64,000 nucleotides of DNA from JAFLCM01 sp964510955 (GCA_964510955.1 CAZEDW010000003.1:100817-164816), one strand, 5' to 3'; positions 8,873 to 17,727 are shown, counted from the first letter of the stretch. Notes: generated by a model not told the origin, from the sequence alone. Program-made: numbers and translations.

Positions 8873-9895
8873 TCACCACTCCCACCCCGCCGGCACCCAC
8901 TCGAACCCCTCGCCCTGCTTCCGCACGTGCCCCAGGCCCGGGAACGGCAGGTGATAGGTCAGCACAAGAGCGCGGTCGGTCGCCGCGCGATCGAGGATTC
9001 GCTTGCGGGTGGCGACGCCCTTGTCCGCGTCGGCGTCAAAGCGCAGGTGCCACTCTGGGTGACGGAAGCTCAGGCAATGGTGATGCACACAGTCCACCAC
9101 CATCAGAATCTCGCGCCCGCCGCCTGAGAGGTGCACCATCTGGTGCCCGGGGGTGTGGCCCGGTGCCGGCTCCACGTTGACGCCCGGGGCGACTTCCTTT
9201 GCACCGTCGAGCAGCTCGAGCTTTCCCTTGAGCTTGTCGGCAGCGCCCGCCGCCCCCTTGATCATCCCGGAACGCATCTCAACGTCGAGCCTGGAGCGCG
9301 ACAGGTCCGGAGCCGGCCCGGTCCAGAACTCGTGCTCGCTCTTCTGCATGAAGTACCGGGCGTTGGGGAACGCGAGCGATCCGTCCGCGGCCGTCAGCCC
9401 GCCGTAGTGGTCGCCGTGCAGGTGCGACACGATCACGCCGGTGACCTGCTCGGGCTTGACGCCGAGGTTGGCCATGTGGGCCGCGAGCCTGCCGGCGGTG
9501 GCGCTCTTGGGCCCGTTGCCCGCGTCGATCAGGATCACCTCCTTGCCCGTGCGGATGAGCGGCACGTTGAACGCCACCGTCACCGTGTCGGCGGGCAGGA
9601 AGTCAGACTCCAGCGCCCGGCCGACGTTCGCGGGGTCGGTGTTGGACCCGAAGATCGGGTATGCGGGGAACGCGCCGTTCCCGTCGCCGACGATGCTGAG
9701 CTCAAGTTCGCCCAGCCTGACGCTGTACGAGCCCGCGGCGTTCTGCAGCGTCGCCGGCGCTCCCGCCCCGCCACCCTGACGGGCCTGGGCAGACCGCGAG
9801 AGCGCCCCGATCAGCCCCGCGCCGCCCAGGGCCCCCAGCGCGGCGAGCGTTTGACGGCGTGAAATCCCCGGCCCGGCTTGCTCTGGCAGGTACAT
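8873..9895 (-). CDS. Metallo-beta-lactamase-fold hydrolase, Tat-exported
   Basis: This 340-residue MBL-fold hydrolase carries a twin-arginine signal: SRR at 12-14 followed by a hydrophobic stretch and a cleavage-like SAQA. The zinc-binding motif H-x-H-x-D-H is at 158-163 (SHLHGDHYGG). Later metal-ligand blocks are GHTPGH and VDCVHHH. Such proteins include lactonases, arylsulfatase-type and other hydrolases; the substrate cannot be read from sequence. It is expected in the periplasm, folded with metal before export. The gene stands alone, convergent with the M50-HlyD gene. Confidence 0.85.
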   Translation of the reverse strand: MYLPEQAGPGISRRQTLAALGALGGAGLIGALSRSAQARQGGGAGAPATLQNAAGSYSVRLGELELSIVGDGNGAFPAYPIFGSNTDPANVGRALESDFLPADTVTVAFNVPLIRTGKEVILIDAGNGPKSATAGRLAAHMANLGVKPEQVTGVIVSHLHGDHYGGLTAADGSLAFPNARYFMQKSEHEFWTGPAPDLSRSRLDVEMRSGMIKGAAGAADKLKGKLELLDGAKEVAPGVNVEPAPGHTPGHQMVHLSGGGREILMVVDCVHHHCLSFRHPEWHLRFDADADKGVATRKRILDRAATDRALVLTYHLPFPGLGHVRKQGEGFEWVPAGWEW

Positions 9896-10020
9896 GGCAT
9901 TGCTCCTGATCTGGTTCTACGACGATAGCCCCCGCACCCGTGCGGCACCAGTCAAAAACGCAACCGCCCGCGGCGACACATGCGGCGCAGGCGGGGTGGA
10001 CCCGGGGTCGGGCCGACGGG

Positions 10021-10287
10021 TTACTTCTTGTTGGCGTAGTAGTCCGCGTTGATCTGGATGTACTTGTGCCACTCGGCCGGCACGTTGTCCTGCGGGAAGA
10101 TCGCCTTCACCGGGCACTCGTCCACGCACAGGCCGCAGTCGATGCAGGTGTTGGCGTCGATGTAGAGCTGGGTGGCGCCGCCGAAGTCCGGCTCGTCCTT
10201 CTTGGGATGGATGCAATCCACCGGACAGACGTCGCAGCAGGCGGTTTGCTTGGTGCCGATGCAGGGTTCGGTGATGACGTGTGCCAT
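10021..10287 (-). CDS. 7Fe-type ferredoxin ([3Fe-4S][4Fe-4S])
   Basis: This small electron carrier has 88 residues. The N-terminal cluster motif lacks the second cysteine of a standard CxxCxxC (C9, C17, C21, C25 present). The second motif, CIDCGLCVDECP (C48, C51, C54, C58), is complete. That spacing is the pattern of FdI/FdxA-type ferredoxins, with one [3Fe-4S] and one [4Fe-4S] cluster. A ferredoxin-NADP reductase follows upstream on the same strand, about 180 bases away, so the two probably form a redox pair. IspH, also encoded nearby, is a plausible electron acceptor (inference). Confidence 0.92.
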   Translation of the reverse strand: MAHVITEPCIGTKQTACCDVCPVDCIHPKKDEPDFGGATQLYIDANTCIDCGLCVDECPVKAIFPQDNVPAEWHKYIQINADYYANKK

Positions 10288-10317
10288 GGGGTGTCGCGTT
10301 CCTGGATTCTGGAGAAC

Positions 10318-10336
10318 TCACCGCGGAGACGCGGCG
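10318..10336 (+). repeat. TTCACCGCGGAGGCGCGG-family repeat, half element
   Basis: Nineteen bases match the left arm of the inverted repeat at 41818 with a single difference. It lies between the ferredoxin and reductase genes, in what would be the ferredoxin leader. Confidence 0.65.
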
Positions 10337-10469
10337 TTCGCTGAAGGTACTCGGGGGGCGGATCGTCTGGGCGACGCGGACGGAGAATATCGGCCTGAGG
10401 GGGCTGGGACAATACTGCGGAATGAACCACGGGAGCGCCGGCTCGCGGGCCGGCGCTTCGGGGTCAGAA

Positions 10470-11435
10470 TCAGGCGTAGACCTCCATGAGAATGCGCCGG
10501 GTGGGGCGGATTTCCTTGTGCAGCATGTCGCGCTTCCAGTGGCGGATATCCCGCAGCGCCTGGGGGTCGACCTGCAGGTATTGGTCGAGTTGGCTGCCCT
10601 GGAGCATCATGCCGATCTGCTGGAAAATGCCCAGTTCCATGCCTGAGAGGCCGCAGATGTAGAACAGGTTGCGTTCGCTGGCGACCTGGGGGAGGAGTTG
10701 GTCGCGGTTGGTGCGGAGACGGTCCTGCACGTAGAGCATGTCGTGCCCGTCGGCCTGCTTCTCGCGGCTGATCGCCGTGAGGTAGGTGAAGTTCGGGTTC
10801 TTCGTCTGCATGTCCAGGAAGAAGTCGTGGTACAGCAGGTCCGAGGCGTGGGGGGCTCCCATGACCAGCGTGATCTTGCTCTTGCAGCCGACCTTGAACA
10901 GGTCGAGCAGCATCCCGCGGAACGGGGCGATGCCCGTTCCGGTGGCGAAGAACATGTAGTCGTGTTTGTTCACGTCGGTGGGCAGCAGGAACCGCTTGCC
11001 GTTGGGGCCCGAGACGCGGACCTTGTCACCGGGCTGGCGGTCGCACAGGAAGTTCGAGCACACCCCGGTGAAGAGCTTGTGGCTGTCCCAGTGCTCGTCA
11101 ATCGAGCGCTTGACCGTCACCGAATACACCTTGCCCTGCCCGTCGATGCCCGACTTGGGCGACGACAGCGAGTACAGGCGGACCTTGTGCGGCTTGCCGT
11201 CCGGACCCGTGCCCTCGGCCAGCACGCCGATCGCCTGGCCGGGGTTGCACATCCCCACCAGCGGGGTCCCCGATACATCGAACTCGACCTGCCGGATGAA
11301 TGACTGCGTCTTTTTGGAGACCGTGCACCGCTCGTTCTTGGTGATCGTCGCCATCACCGGCTCGGTGGGACGGACGACGTGCATCTTCACTTCCGGCAAA
11401 GCCGGCTCGTTCGGGGCGGCGGTGGTGGCGCTCAT
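10470..11435 (-). CDS. Ferredoxin--NADP+ reductase, plant/cyanobacterial type
   Basis: This FAD enzyme moves electrons between ferredoxin and NADP(H). Plant-type FNR hallmarks are visible: the FAD-binding RLYS at 86-89, GVCSNFLC near 124-131, the nucleotide-binding GTGIAPFRG near 166, and the CGLSGMELGI block. The protein ends EVYA. Plant enzymes end in the tyrosine that stacks on the flavin, so the extra alanine after Tyr is a small oddity that might alter NADP(H) access. At 321 residues it is about the size of the catalytic core. It lies just upstream of the 7Fe ferredoxin gene on the same strand. Confidence 0.92.
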   Translation of the reverse strand: MSATTAAPNEPALPEVKMHVVRPTEPVMATITKNERCTVSKKTQSFIRQVEFDVSGTPLVGMCNPGQAIGVLAEGTGPDGKPHKVRLYSLSSPKSGIDGQGKVYSVTVKRSIDEHWDSHKLFTGVCSNFLCDRQPGDKVRVSGPNGKRFLLPTDVNKHDYMFFATGTGIAPFRGMLLDLFKVGCKSKITLVMGAPHASDLLYHDFFLDMQTKNPNFTYLTAISREKQADGHDMLYVQDRLRTNRDQLLPQVASERNLFYICGLSGMELGIFQQIGMMLQGSQLDQYLQVDPQALRDIRHWKRDMLHKEIRPTRRILMEVYA

Positions 11436-11467
11436 GAATGCACGCTACCGGCGGGTTCCCGGGGGTG

Positions 11468-11496
11468 TCAAACCCGGACGAACCGTCCGGGTTTGA
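11468..11496. promoter_or_regulatory. Perfect 12-bp inverted repeat in a divergent promoter region
   Basis: TCAAACCCGGAC and GTCCGGGTTTGA are separated by five bases, between the divergent reductase and YjbQ genes. It could be an operator or a dispersed palindrome; a similar CACCCGGA/TCCGGGTG hairpin lies at 25338. Confidence 0.6.
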
Positions 11497-11557
11497 TGCG
11501 ACTGAGTCTCAGCCGGCCGGCCCTCACCGAGCCCCCCGGACCTGCGACGATGGCGCC

Positions 11558-11977
11558 ATGGTCAAGTCACTTGTGGTCGAAACCCCCGGCCCGGGCCTCA
11601 CCGAAATCACCCAGCAGGTCCGGGACATGGTCCGTCATTCCCACGCGCGCACCGGCCTGTGCACCGTGTTCATCCGGCACACGTCGGCGAGCCTGCTCAT
11701 TCAGGAAAACGCCGATCCGTCCGTCCGCCGCGACCTCCAAGACTGGATGGCCCGCGCCGCGCCCGCCAGCGACCCCCCGGATGGCCCGCGCTATACCCAC
11801 AACGACGAGGGCCCCGACGACATGCCCTCGCACATCCGCTCGGCCATTACCAACGTCTCGATCTCCATTCCCATCGACGGCGGCGACCTGGCGCTCGGAC
11901 GCTGGCAGGGCATTTATGTGTGGGAGCACCGCACAGCACCGCACCGGCGCGAGATCGTCGTGCACGTGGGGGCGTGA
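11558..11977 (+). CDS. YjbQ family protein (UPF0047)
   Basis: This 139-residue protein belongs to the YjbQ/UPF0047 family, small trimeric proteins with weak thiamine-phosphate synthase activity reported for some members; the physiological role is unsettled. Conserved blocks are present: FIRHTSASLLIQENADPSVRRDL, the YTHNDEGPDDMPSHIR segment with conserved histidines, and the C-terminal GRWQGIYVWEHR. I use the ATG at 11558 because the protein then starts exactly like family members; the same frame is open further upstream. It converges with a flavin reductase gene whose stop is about ten bases away. Confidence 0.92.
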   Translation: MVKSLVVETPGPGLTEITQQVRDMVRHSHARTGLCTVFIRHTSASLLIQENADPSVRRDLQDWMARAAPASDPPDGPRYTHNDEGPDDMPSHIRSAITNVSISIPIDGGDLALGRWQGIYVWEHRTAPHRREIVVHVGA

Positions 11978-11985
11978 GGACAGCA

Positions 11986-12636
11986 TCAACCCCGCGCCAC
12001 GCCCACGCCCATCGGCAGCTCGAACCGCTCGCGCGTGGTGCAATACGAGAGCCCACCCAACCGCCCGATCGCGTCGAGCGCGCCGGGATTGAGCCGATAC
12101 TCCGCGTCGATGGCCGAGTCGTCGGCGTGAACCCACACGATCCGCCCGATCACAATGTTCCCGCCGCCAGGTGCGCCGGGCGCGAGCCGCATGATCTTCA
12201 TCACGCGGCACTCGTAACTGAGCAGGCTCTCGCCGACGCGCGCGGGGCGCACCGAGTGAGAGGATGCCGGCGCGAGCTTCGCCAGCCCAAACTCGCTCTC
12301 GCCGTAGGGCAACTCCTCGGCGCACAGAGCCATCGGGCGGGCGATCGCGTGGCTCACGACATTCACCACGAACTCGCCGCCCTCGCCGTCCGCCGCCCCG
12401 GCGCCCGCCAGCAGGTTTCGGAGCGTGTCCTTCTCCGTGCCGTCGGGTTTGTTGGCCGGGCAGAACAACAGGCTCATCGGCTCGCTCGAAACCCCCGCGA
12501 AGAAGCTGAACGGGGCGAGGTTGAGGCGTCCGTCGGGCGAGACCGTGGAAACAAAGGCAATGGGGCGGGGAACAATGCCGCCGATCAAGAGCTTGTAGCG
12601 GTCGCGCTGGGCGAGCGAGGCAGGGTCGATTTCCAT
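11986..12636 (-). CDS. Flavin reductase-like FMN-binding protein
   Basis: This 216-residue protein is of the flavin reductase/DIM6-NTAB split-barrel family. The start (YKLLIGGIVPRPIAFVSTVSPDGRLNLAPFSFF) and the following SSEPMSLLF segment are the FMN-binding signature. Members reduce flavin with NAD(P)H or act as flavoproteins in oxidoreductions; the partner here cannot be predicted. It lies downstream of the YwaF-like membrane protein gene on the same strand, only about nine bases after that gene's stop in chromosomal order, so co-transcription is possible in either arrangement. Confidence 0.88.
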   Translation of the reverse strand: MEIDPASLAQRDRYKLLIGGIVPRPIAFVSTVSPDGRLNLAPFSFFAGVSSEPMSLLFCPANKPDGTEKDTLRNLLAGAGAADGEGGEFVVNVVSHAIARPMALCAEELPYGESEFGLAKLAPASSHSVRPARVGESLLSYECRVMKIMRLAPGAPGGGNIVIGRIVWVHADDSAIDAEYRLNPGALDAIGRLGGLSYCTTRERFELPMGVGVARG

Positions 12637-12645
12637 GCGGTCATG

Positions 12646-13362
12646 CTAAGCCGACGGCGCGCCCGCCCGCGCAGGTGGGGGGCCGCCGGCGCAGAGCCAC
12701 GGCACGGTCAGCCCAACGAACACCCCCAGGGCGATCAGCACCATCCAGACCACACGCAACGGCCAGTCACCGAGCGAATCCACCAGCGTCGCCGTGCCCG
12801 GGTGCCCCCTCCCGACAAACCCGTAGTTGAAGCCGGTCAGGGCGTCCAGCACGAACATCACGCCCATCACGCCGAGTGATACGCCCACAGCCACCCACAG
12901 GTCGCGCCCCCGGGGCCTGTAGCCCCTCACCGCCACCACATAGCACGCCGACACGAACACGCACGCGTGGGTCGCGAAGCTAAAGAGATAGCCCATCGTC
13001 CCCGGATCGTGCACCGGCGAGGCAAACGCCTGGGTGCAGAATCCCAGCCCCCAGTAGTACAGCAGCCTCTCGGCCCACCGCCGGCGCGTCAACAGCGCCA
13101 CCGGCGCGGCGACGCCGGCGAGTTCACAGAACTGAATAGGAAGCGAGACCGCCCAGCTGAAACGCTCCGGGAGCAGGTACCACGCCGCCGAGGCCAGCCA
13201 CCACGCGGCGGCGACCGCGGCGACCGCGGCGCCCAGCCGGCGTTCCCTCCGCGTGCCGCGCCAACGCCTGCCGAGCGCCGCGATCAACGCCGAGACACCC
13301 AGCATCACCCCCACCGCCGCGAGGTTCGCCGGCGCCGCGCCGTACCAAGCCGACGCGCTCAC
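12646..13362 (-). CDS. YwaF/TIGR02206-like integral membrane protein
   Basis: This 238-residue protein has about seven hydrophobic helices. It resembles the uncharacterised YwaF (TIGR02206) family, including the SLPIQFCELAGVAAPVALLT segment and FNYGFVGRGHPGTATLVDSLGDWP near the end. Function is unknown. The GTG start at 13362 overlaps the rlmN stop by four bases (GTGA), so translation is almost certainly coupled to rlmN. The open frame continues far upstream, but only as a shadow of rlmN. The family assignment is from memory of the motif pattern. Confidence 0.75.
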   Translation of the reverse strand: MSASAWYGAAPANLAAVGVMLGVSALIAALGRRWRGTRRERRLGAAVAAVAAAWWLASAAWYLLPERFSWAVSLPIQFCELAGVAAPVALLTRRRWAERLLYYWGLGFCTQAFASPVHDPGTMGYLFSFATHACVFVSACYVVAVRGYRPRGRDLWVAVGVSLGVMGVMFVLDALTGFNYGFVGRGHPGTATLVDSLGDWPLRVVWMVLIALGVFVGLTVPWLCAGGPPPARAGAPSA

Positions 13363-14519
13363 GCGCCGCGCCCCGCGGGGGGCGCACCCGCGGCCTCGTG
13401 CCGGAGCTGCCCGCACGCGGCCGCGATGTCGCGCCCCCGGCTGGCCCGGATGTGCGTGTTGATGCGCCGCGTCTTCAGGACTTCCTGGAACCGCAGCACG
13501 TCGTCGGTGCTCGGGCGGTTGAAGGGCATCCCGGCCACCTCGTTGTATCGGATCAGATTCACGTTGGCCCGCAGGGTGCGCGCCACGTCCGCGAGTTCGC
13601 GGGCGTGGACCTCCTGGTCGTTCACGCCGCCCAGCAGGATGTACTCCAGCGTGATCTCGCGCCCGGTCTTCTCGAACCACCGGCTGCAGGCGCGGAGCAG
13701 GTCGTCGATGGTGGTGTACTGCGACCACGGGATCAACTCGCGGCGGAGCCGGTCGTTGGGGGCGTGAAGCGAGAGCGCGAGTGTTACGGGCAGTTCGAGC
13801 TCGTCGGCGAGCTTCTCGATGGCCTTGGGCAGCCCGACGGTCGAGATCGTCACTTTCCGGGCGCTGATCCACGGCCCCCACTGGGCGCACAGCGTCCGCA
13901 CGGCCTTGGTCACAGCCGCGAAGTTGCTCAGCGGCTCGCCCATGCCCATGAACACCACGTTGGTGATCCGCTCCACCCCCGGCAGCCGGCCCAGCCGCCA
14001 CACCTGCTCGACGATGCGGCCCGCGGTGAGGTTGCCGTCCAGCCCCCCCAGCCCCGACGCACAGAACTTGCATCCCACCGGGCAGCCCACCTGGCTGGAG
14101 ATGCACGCCGTCTTGCGGAGCTCGGCGGGGATCATCACGCACTCGGTCTGTCGCGAGGGGTCGCCGAGGGCGGGAGCCGGGCCAAGCTGGGCCAGCCCGA
14201 CATCGCCGGCGACCGCTTGTGTACCTCCCAGAGCCGAGCTCGGATTGCCGGGCTCATCCCACTGAATCAGCAGCTTTTGCACGCCGTCGGACGCCGCCTG
14301 GTGGGCCAGGGTCTGGCCCGACAGGAACGTCATCTCCGCCGCCAGTTCCTGACGTTCCGACGCCTTCAGGTTCGTCATGCCCGCCGGGTCGGCGACGCCC
14401 TTCTTGTAGACCCACTCCAGCACCTGATCGGCCCGGAAATGCGGCCACCCGCGCTCGTCGCACCAGGCGTGCAACGTTTCGGGGGTGTGCTCGAAAATGT
14501 GGTTCGTCAGGGAAGGCAT
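13359..14519 (-). CDS. rlmN: 23S rRNA (adenine2503-C2)/tRNA methyltransferase RlmN
   Basis: RlmN is a radical-SAM methyltransferase that methylates C2 of A2503 in 23S rRNA and A37 in some tRNAs. The radical-SAM motif C-x3-C-x2-C is at 146-153 (GCPVGCKFCASG). FMGMGEPLSN and the substrate segment LSLHAPNDRLRRELIPW are clear. An insertion of roughly 35 residues (about 90-124, Gly/Ala/Pro-rich) precedes the radical-SAM core, unlike most homologues. The ATG at 14519 sits within a dispersed repeat; its first codons, MPSLT, derive from that repeat. A YwaF-like gene is translationally coupled downstream. Confidence 0.95.
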   Translation of the reverse strand: MPSLTNHIFEHTPETLHAWCDERGWPHFRADQVLEWVYKKGVADPAGMTNLKASERQELAAEMTFLSGQTLAHQAASDGVQKLLIQWDEPGNPSSALGGTQAVAGDVGLAQLGPAPALGDPSRQTECVMIPAELRKTACISSQVGCPVGCKFCASGLGGLDGNLTAGRIVEQVWRLGRLPGVERITNVVFMGMGEPLSNFAAVTKAVRTLCAQWGPWISARKVTISTVGLPKAIEKLADELELPVTLALSLHAPNDRLRRELIPWSQYTTIDDLLRACSRWFEKTGREITLEYILLGGVNDQEVHARELADVARTLRANVNLIRYNEVAGMPFNRPSTDDVLRFQEVLKTRRINTHIRASRGRDIAAACGQLRHEAAGAPPAGRGA

Positions 14520-14540
14520 GAGGCATGAGGCATCAAGGCA
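14511..14540. repeat. GCATCAAGGC-family repeat spanning the rlmN start codon
   Basis: Reiterated GGCATGA and GGCATCAAGGCA words match the units before rnr (1121) and the FAH-family gene (54252). The rlmN ATG and its first three or four codons lie inside the element. Confidence 0.75.
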
Positions 14541-14544
14541 CAAA

Positions 14545-15582
14545 TCAGGAAGAGGCTCCCACCGTCAGTGGCACCGCCCCATACACGTCCTCGGTGATCA
14601 CCGGCGACGCCACGCGGATCCGGCGTGACGCGGGATCGAGGCCCTTGGTCCGCATCATGGACTCGAGCGCCCCCGGCAGCTTGAACTCCGTGTCCTCTTC
14701 CACCACGTTCCGCACCTCGATCGTGGCCCCGAACCGGCGCACAAGTTCGCGGCACAGCTCCGCCACCAGGTCCTCCGGGGCCGAGGCGCCGGCGGTCACC
14801 ATCACGCTTTCCACCCCGTCGAACCACTCCTCGCGCAGCTCGCTGACGTCGTCGATCAGGTGCCCGGGGCAACCGACGTTGGCCGCGATCTCCGTCAGTC
14901 GCTTGCTGTTGGACGAGTTCTTTGACCCGATCACCAGCACCATGTCCGCCTCGGGCGCGATCTGGCGCACCGCGTGCTGCCGGTTGGTCGTGGCGTAGCA
15001 GATGTCGCTGGTCGGCGGGGCCTGGATCTTCGGGAACGCCCTCTTCAGCGCCTGGATGATCACCTCGGCGTCGTCGGTGCTCAGAGTCGTCTGGGTCAGG
15101 TATGCCAGTTTCTCCGGGTCCTTGATCTTCAGGTGCGGGATGTCGCCGGGCGACTCGACCACCTGGATCGCGTCCGGTGCTTCGCCACGCGTGCCCTGAA
15201 CCTCTTGATGGTCCTGGTGACCGATCAGCAGCATCTGGAAACCCTGCTTGGCGTACCGGATCGCCTCGACGTGCACCTTGGTCACCAGCGGGCACGTCGC
15301 GTCGACGGCGGTCAGGCGCCGCTCCTTGGCGATCCGGCGCACCTCCGGCGATACGCCGTGGGCGCTGAACACCGCGATCGATCCCTCGGGCACCTCCTTG
15401 AGGTCCTCCACGAACACCACGCCCCGGTTCTTGAACCTCCCCACGACGTGCTTGTTGTGCACGATCTCGTGGAACACATAGATGGTCTCACCCTTGCAGA
15501 TGTCCAGGAGCTGATCGACCACGTCGATCGCCATGCGGACGCCGGCACAGAAGCCGCGGGGGTTGGCAAGCAGGATGCGCAT
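14545..15582 (-). CDS. ispH: 4-hydroxy-3-methylbut-2-enyl diphosphate reductase (IspH)
   Basis: IspH is the last enzyme of the MEP pathway. It reduces HMBPP to IPP and DMAPP with an iron-sulfur cluster and external electrons. The three cluster cysteines are C12 (GFCAGV), C97 (DATCPLV) and C195 (CYATTNRQ). HEIVHNKHVV, SAHGVSPEV, GHQDHQEVQGT and GSKNSSNSKRL are all present. The ATG at 15582 (MRILLANPRGFC) is the family start; the longer open frame is discarded. Length 345 residues is slightly above E. coli. It lies next to rlmN on the same strand and is divergent from hpnC. Confidence 0.97.
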   Translation of the reverse strand: MRILLANPRGFCAGVRMAIDVVDQLLDICKGETIYVFHEIVHNKHVVGRFKNRGVVFVEDLKEVPEGSIAVFSAHGVSPEVRRIAKERRLTAVDATCPLVTKVHVEAIRYAKQGFQMLLIGHQDHQEVQGTRGEAPDAIQVVESPGDIPHLKIKDPEKLAYLTQTTLSTDDAEVIIQALKRAFPKIQAPPTSDICYATTNRQHAVRQIAPEADMVLVIGSKNSSNSKRLTEIAANVGCPGHLIDDVSELREEWFDGVESVMVTAGASAPEDLVAELCRELVRRFGATIEVRNVVEEDTEFKLPGALESMMRTKGLDPASRRIRVASPVITEDVYGAVPLTVGASS

Positions 15583-15718
15583 TGAAAGTGCTTTGTTCGG
15601 AGTCGGGTCGGGAGGGGATTGTCGAAGGCGGGGATGATAGCCTTGACCCTGCGCCTCGACGGCTCCAAAGGGCTCGCAGAGCATCAAACCCGAGCCGCCG
15701 ACCGGTCCCGCCCCTCGA

Positions 15719-16756
15719 ATGTCCCACGCCGCCGCCATCCCGACCCCCGAAACCCTCGACCTGGACGCCGGGCAAAACATGGGCAGCGCCTCGGACGCAG
15801 GGGTATACGTGGACCGCCTCGCCCGTGGTCATTACGAGAACTTCCCGGTCCTGACCCGCCTGGTCCCCGGCGAGCTGCGTGACGACTTCGCGGCGGTCTA
15901 CTCGTACTGCCGAACGTGCGACGACCTGGGAGACGAGACCGGGGTGGGTGAGGCGGCGCGGGCCCGATCGCTGGAACTTCTGGGGCGGTGGCGCTTCATG
16001 TTCGAGAAGTGTTACGCCTTCGCGTCCGGGGACAGCTCGAACGCCGAGGTGCCGACGCACCCGGTCTTTGTCAGTCTCGCCCGGACCATCCGGCGTCACG
16101 AGCTGCCCCCCGAGCCGTTTCACCACCTCATCGACGCCTTCGAACAGGACCAGCGCGTCACGCGCTACCAGACTTGGCCGCAGGTGCTTGACTATTGCAC
16201 GCGCAGCGCCGACCCGGTGGGCCGGATCATCCTCCGGCTGGCGGGCAAACGCCCCGCCGACCCGGACTGGACCGATCTGGTGGCCATGTCCGACGCCACC
16301 TGCACCGCCCTGCAGCTGACGAACTTCTGGCAGGACGTGCGCCGCGACCTGATCGAGCGGGATCGCGTCTACCTGCCGGAGGGCGACACCGGGATCACCG
16401 CCGATGAGCTCCGCGCCGGGCTCGATGAGCGAGGCATGGGCGGCGATCCCTCGTTCCGCATCCGCTACATCCACGCCCTGCGCGAGCTGTGCGTCAGGAC
16501 CCGCGCGATGTTCGACCGCGGCCGCCCGCTGCCTGGGAGGCTGGGGCTGCCCCTGGGACGGGTCGTGTGGCTCTTCGGCGCCGGCGGCGAGCGCGTGCTG
16601 GACCTGGTCCAGCGCGGCGGGTGCACCACGCTGTGGCACAGGCCGAAGCTCTCCAAGGTCTCCAAGGCCCTTCTGGTGCTGCGGGCATCGATCGGCCGCC
16701 CGTGGCCGCCCGAATCCGGCGCGCCCACGCCGATTCTGAAAGGAGGCTTGCCGTGA
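15719..16756 (+). CDS. hpnC: Squalene synthase component HpnC
   Basis: HpnC belongs to the trans-isoprenyl diphosphate synthase/squalene-phytoene synthase family. In the HpnCDE route it converts presqualene diphosphate to hydroxysqualene. The N-terminus HYENFPVLTRLVPGELRDDFAAVYSYCR is typical, followed by a first Asp-rich motif in RTCDDLGDE and a second region at LTNFWQDVRRDLIERDRVYLPEGD. Length 345 residues. It overlaps the hpnD GTG by four bases, so the pair is an operon. HpnE, the third enzyme, is not in this window. Divergent ispH supplies an upstream pathway step. Confidence 0.93.
   Translation: MSHAAAIPTPETLDLDAGQNMGSASDAGVYVDRLARGHYENFPVLTRLVPGELRDDFAAVYSYCRTCDDLGDETGVGEAARARSLELLGRWRFMFEKCYAFASGDSSNAEVPTHPVFVSLARTIRRHELPPEPFHHLIDAFEQDQRVTRYQTWPQVLDYCTRSADPVGRIILRLAGKRPADPDWTDLVAMSDATCTALQLTNFWQDVRRDLIERDRVYLPEGDTGITADELRAGLDERGMGGDPSFRIRYIHALRELCVRTRAMFDRGRPLPGRLGLPLGRVVWLFGAGGERVLDLVQRGGCTTLWHRPKLSKVSKALLVLRASIGRPWPPESGAPTPILKGGLP
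16741..16746 (+). promoter_or_regulatory. Ribosome binding site for hpnD
   Basis: A perfect AGGAGG lies six bases before the GTG at 16753, inside the end of hpnC. It fixes the hpnD start against a longer open frame. Confidence 0.8.
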
Positions 16757-17727
16757 GCGCCTCCCTTCAAGTTCCGCCAATCGTCGTTGCCATCCCCGAG
16801 TATCTCCAGGCCGACTACGCGCGCTGCCGGCTGATCACGCGGGCCCACGCCCGGAACTTTTACTACGGCCTGCGCCTCAGCCCCGAGCCCAAGCGCTCGG
16901 CGGTGTACGCCGTCTACGCCTGGATGCGGACCGGCGACGACGACATCGACCTTGCCGGTTCGCTCGAGGAGAAGCGCCGGCGGCTCGCCGAGTTCACGCG
17001 CCGCTCCGAGGCGGTGCTGTCGGGCCTGGCGCTCCCCGAGCAGGCCGACGAACCCGTGTGGCGCGCCTTCGCCCACACGGTCCGATCGTTCAACATCGAC
17101 CGAGAAGACCTGCGCCAGCTGCTGCTGGGGCTGTCTCAGGACCTCGACAACGAGACCGCCGCCGCCCCGGCGCCGGGCGCCGAGCCCGCCTCGGTGTACC
17201 CCCGGCGCGCCGACCTGGAGCGGTACTGCTACCGGGTGGCCTCTGTGGTCGGTCTGATCTGCATCGACATTTGGGGCCTCCGAGATCGCTCGCCCGCGGC
17301 GCGCGACGAGGCCCGCCGGCTCGGCGCCGTGCGCGGCCTGGCGTTCCAGCTCACCAACATCCTCCGCGACTTCGGCGAAGACTTCGACCGCGGGCGTGTG
17401 TACATCCCGTCCGAAGACCTGGAGCGCCACCAGGTGCGCCCCGGCGCCGTGCGGGCCTGGAGCGACCCCCGGCGATCCGCCGCGCTGGTCCGCGACGTGG
17501 CCCGCTGGGCCCGCGCCTGCTACGAGCAATCCGCGCCGCTGGACGCCATGATCGACCCGACGTGCGCCCCCACGCTCTGGGCGATGACACGGATCTACTC
17601 GCGGCTGCTCGAAAAGATCGACGCCCGCCCCGAACGCATCGTGTCGGCCCGGGTGCGCGTGCGCGCCATCCACAAGGCGGGCATCGCGCTGGCCGCCGCT
17701 ATCAAGGCTAGGGCCCGCCTGCTCTGA
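16753..17727 (+). CDS. hpnD: Presqualene diphosphate synthase HpnD
   Basis: HpnD condenses two farnesyl diphosphates to presqualene diphosphate, the step before HpnC. Family features are ITRAHARNFYYGLRLSPEPKRSAVYAVYAWMR, an aspartate-rich first motif (RTGDDDIDLAG), and the second motif LTNILRDFGEDFDRGRVYIPSEDL. At 324 residues it is slightly longer than usual because of a short Pro/Ala-rich insertion (AAAPAPGAEPASVYP) near the middle. The GTG start with a perfect ribosome binding site overlaps hpnC. A histidine kinase gene follows after about 54 bases. Confidence 0.93.
   Translation: MSASLQVPPIVVAIPEYLQADYARCRLITRAHARNFYYGLRLSPEPKRSAVYAVYAWMRTGDDDIDLAGSLEEKRRRLAEFTRRSEAVLSGLALPEQADEPVWRAFAHTVRSFNIDREDLRQLLLGLSQDLDNETAAAPAPGAEPASVYPRRADLERYCYRVASVVGLICIDIWGLRDRSPAARDEARRLGAVRGLAFQLTNILRDFGEDFDRGRVYIPSEDLERHQVRPGAVRAWSDPRRSAALVRDVARWARACYEQSAPLDAMIDPTCAPTLWAMTRIYSRLLEKIDARPERIVSARVRVRAIHKAGIALAAAIKARARLL

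Noticed and set aside
12646..14142. One long minus-strand protein covering part of rlmN and the YwaF-like region
   Set aside because: Only the last 238 residues look like a membrane protein family; the rest is an out-of-frame shadow of rlmN, and GTG 13362 overlaps the rlmN stop in the usual coupled way.
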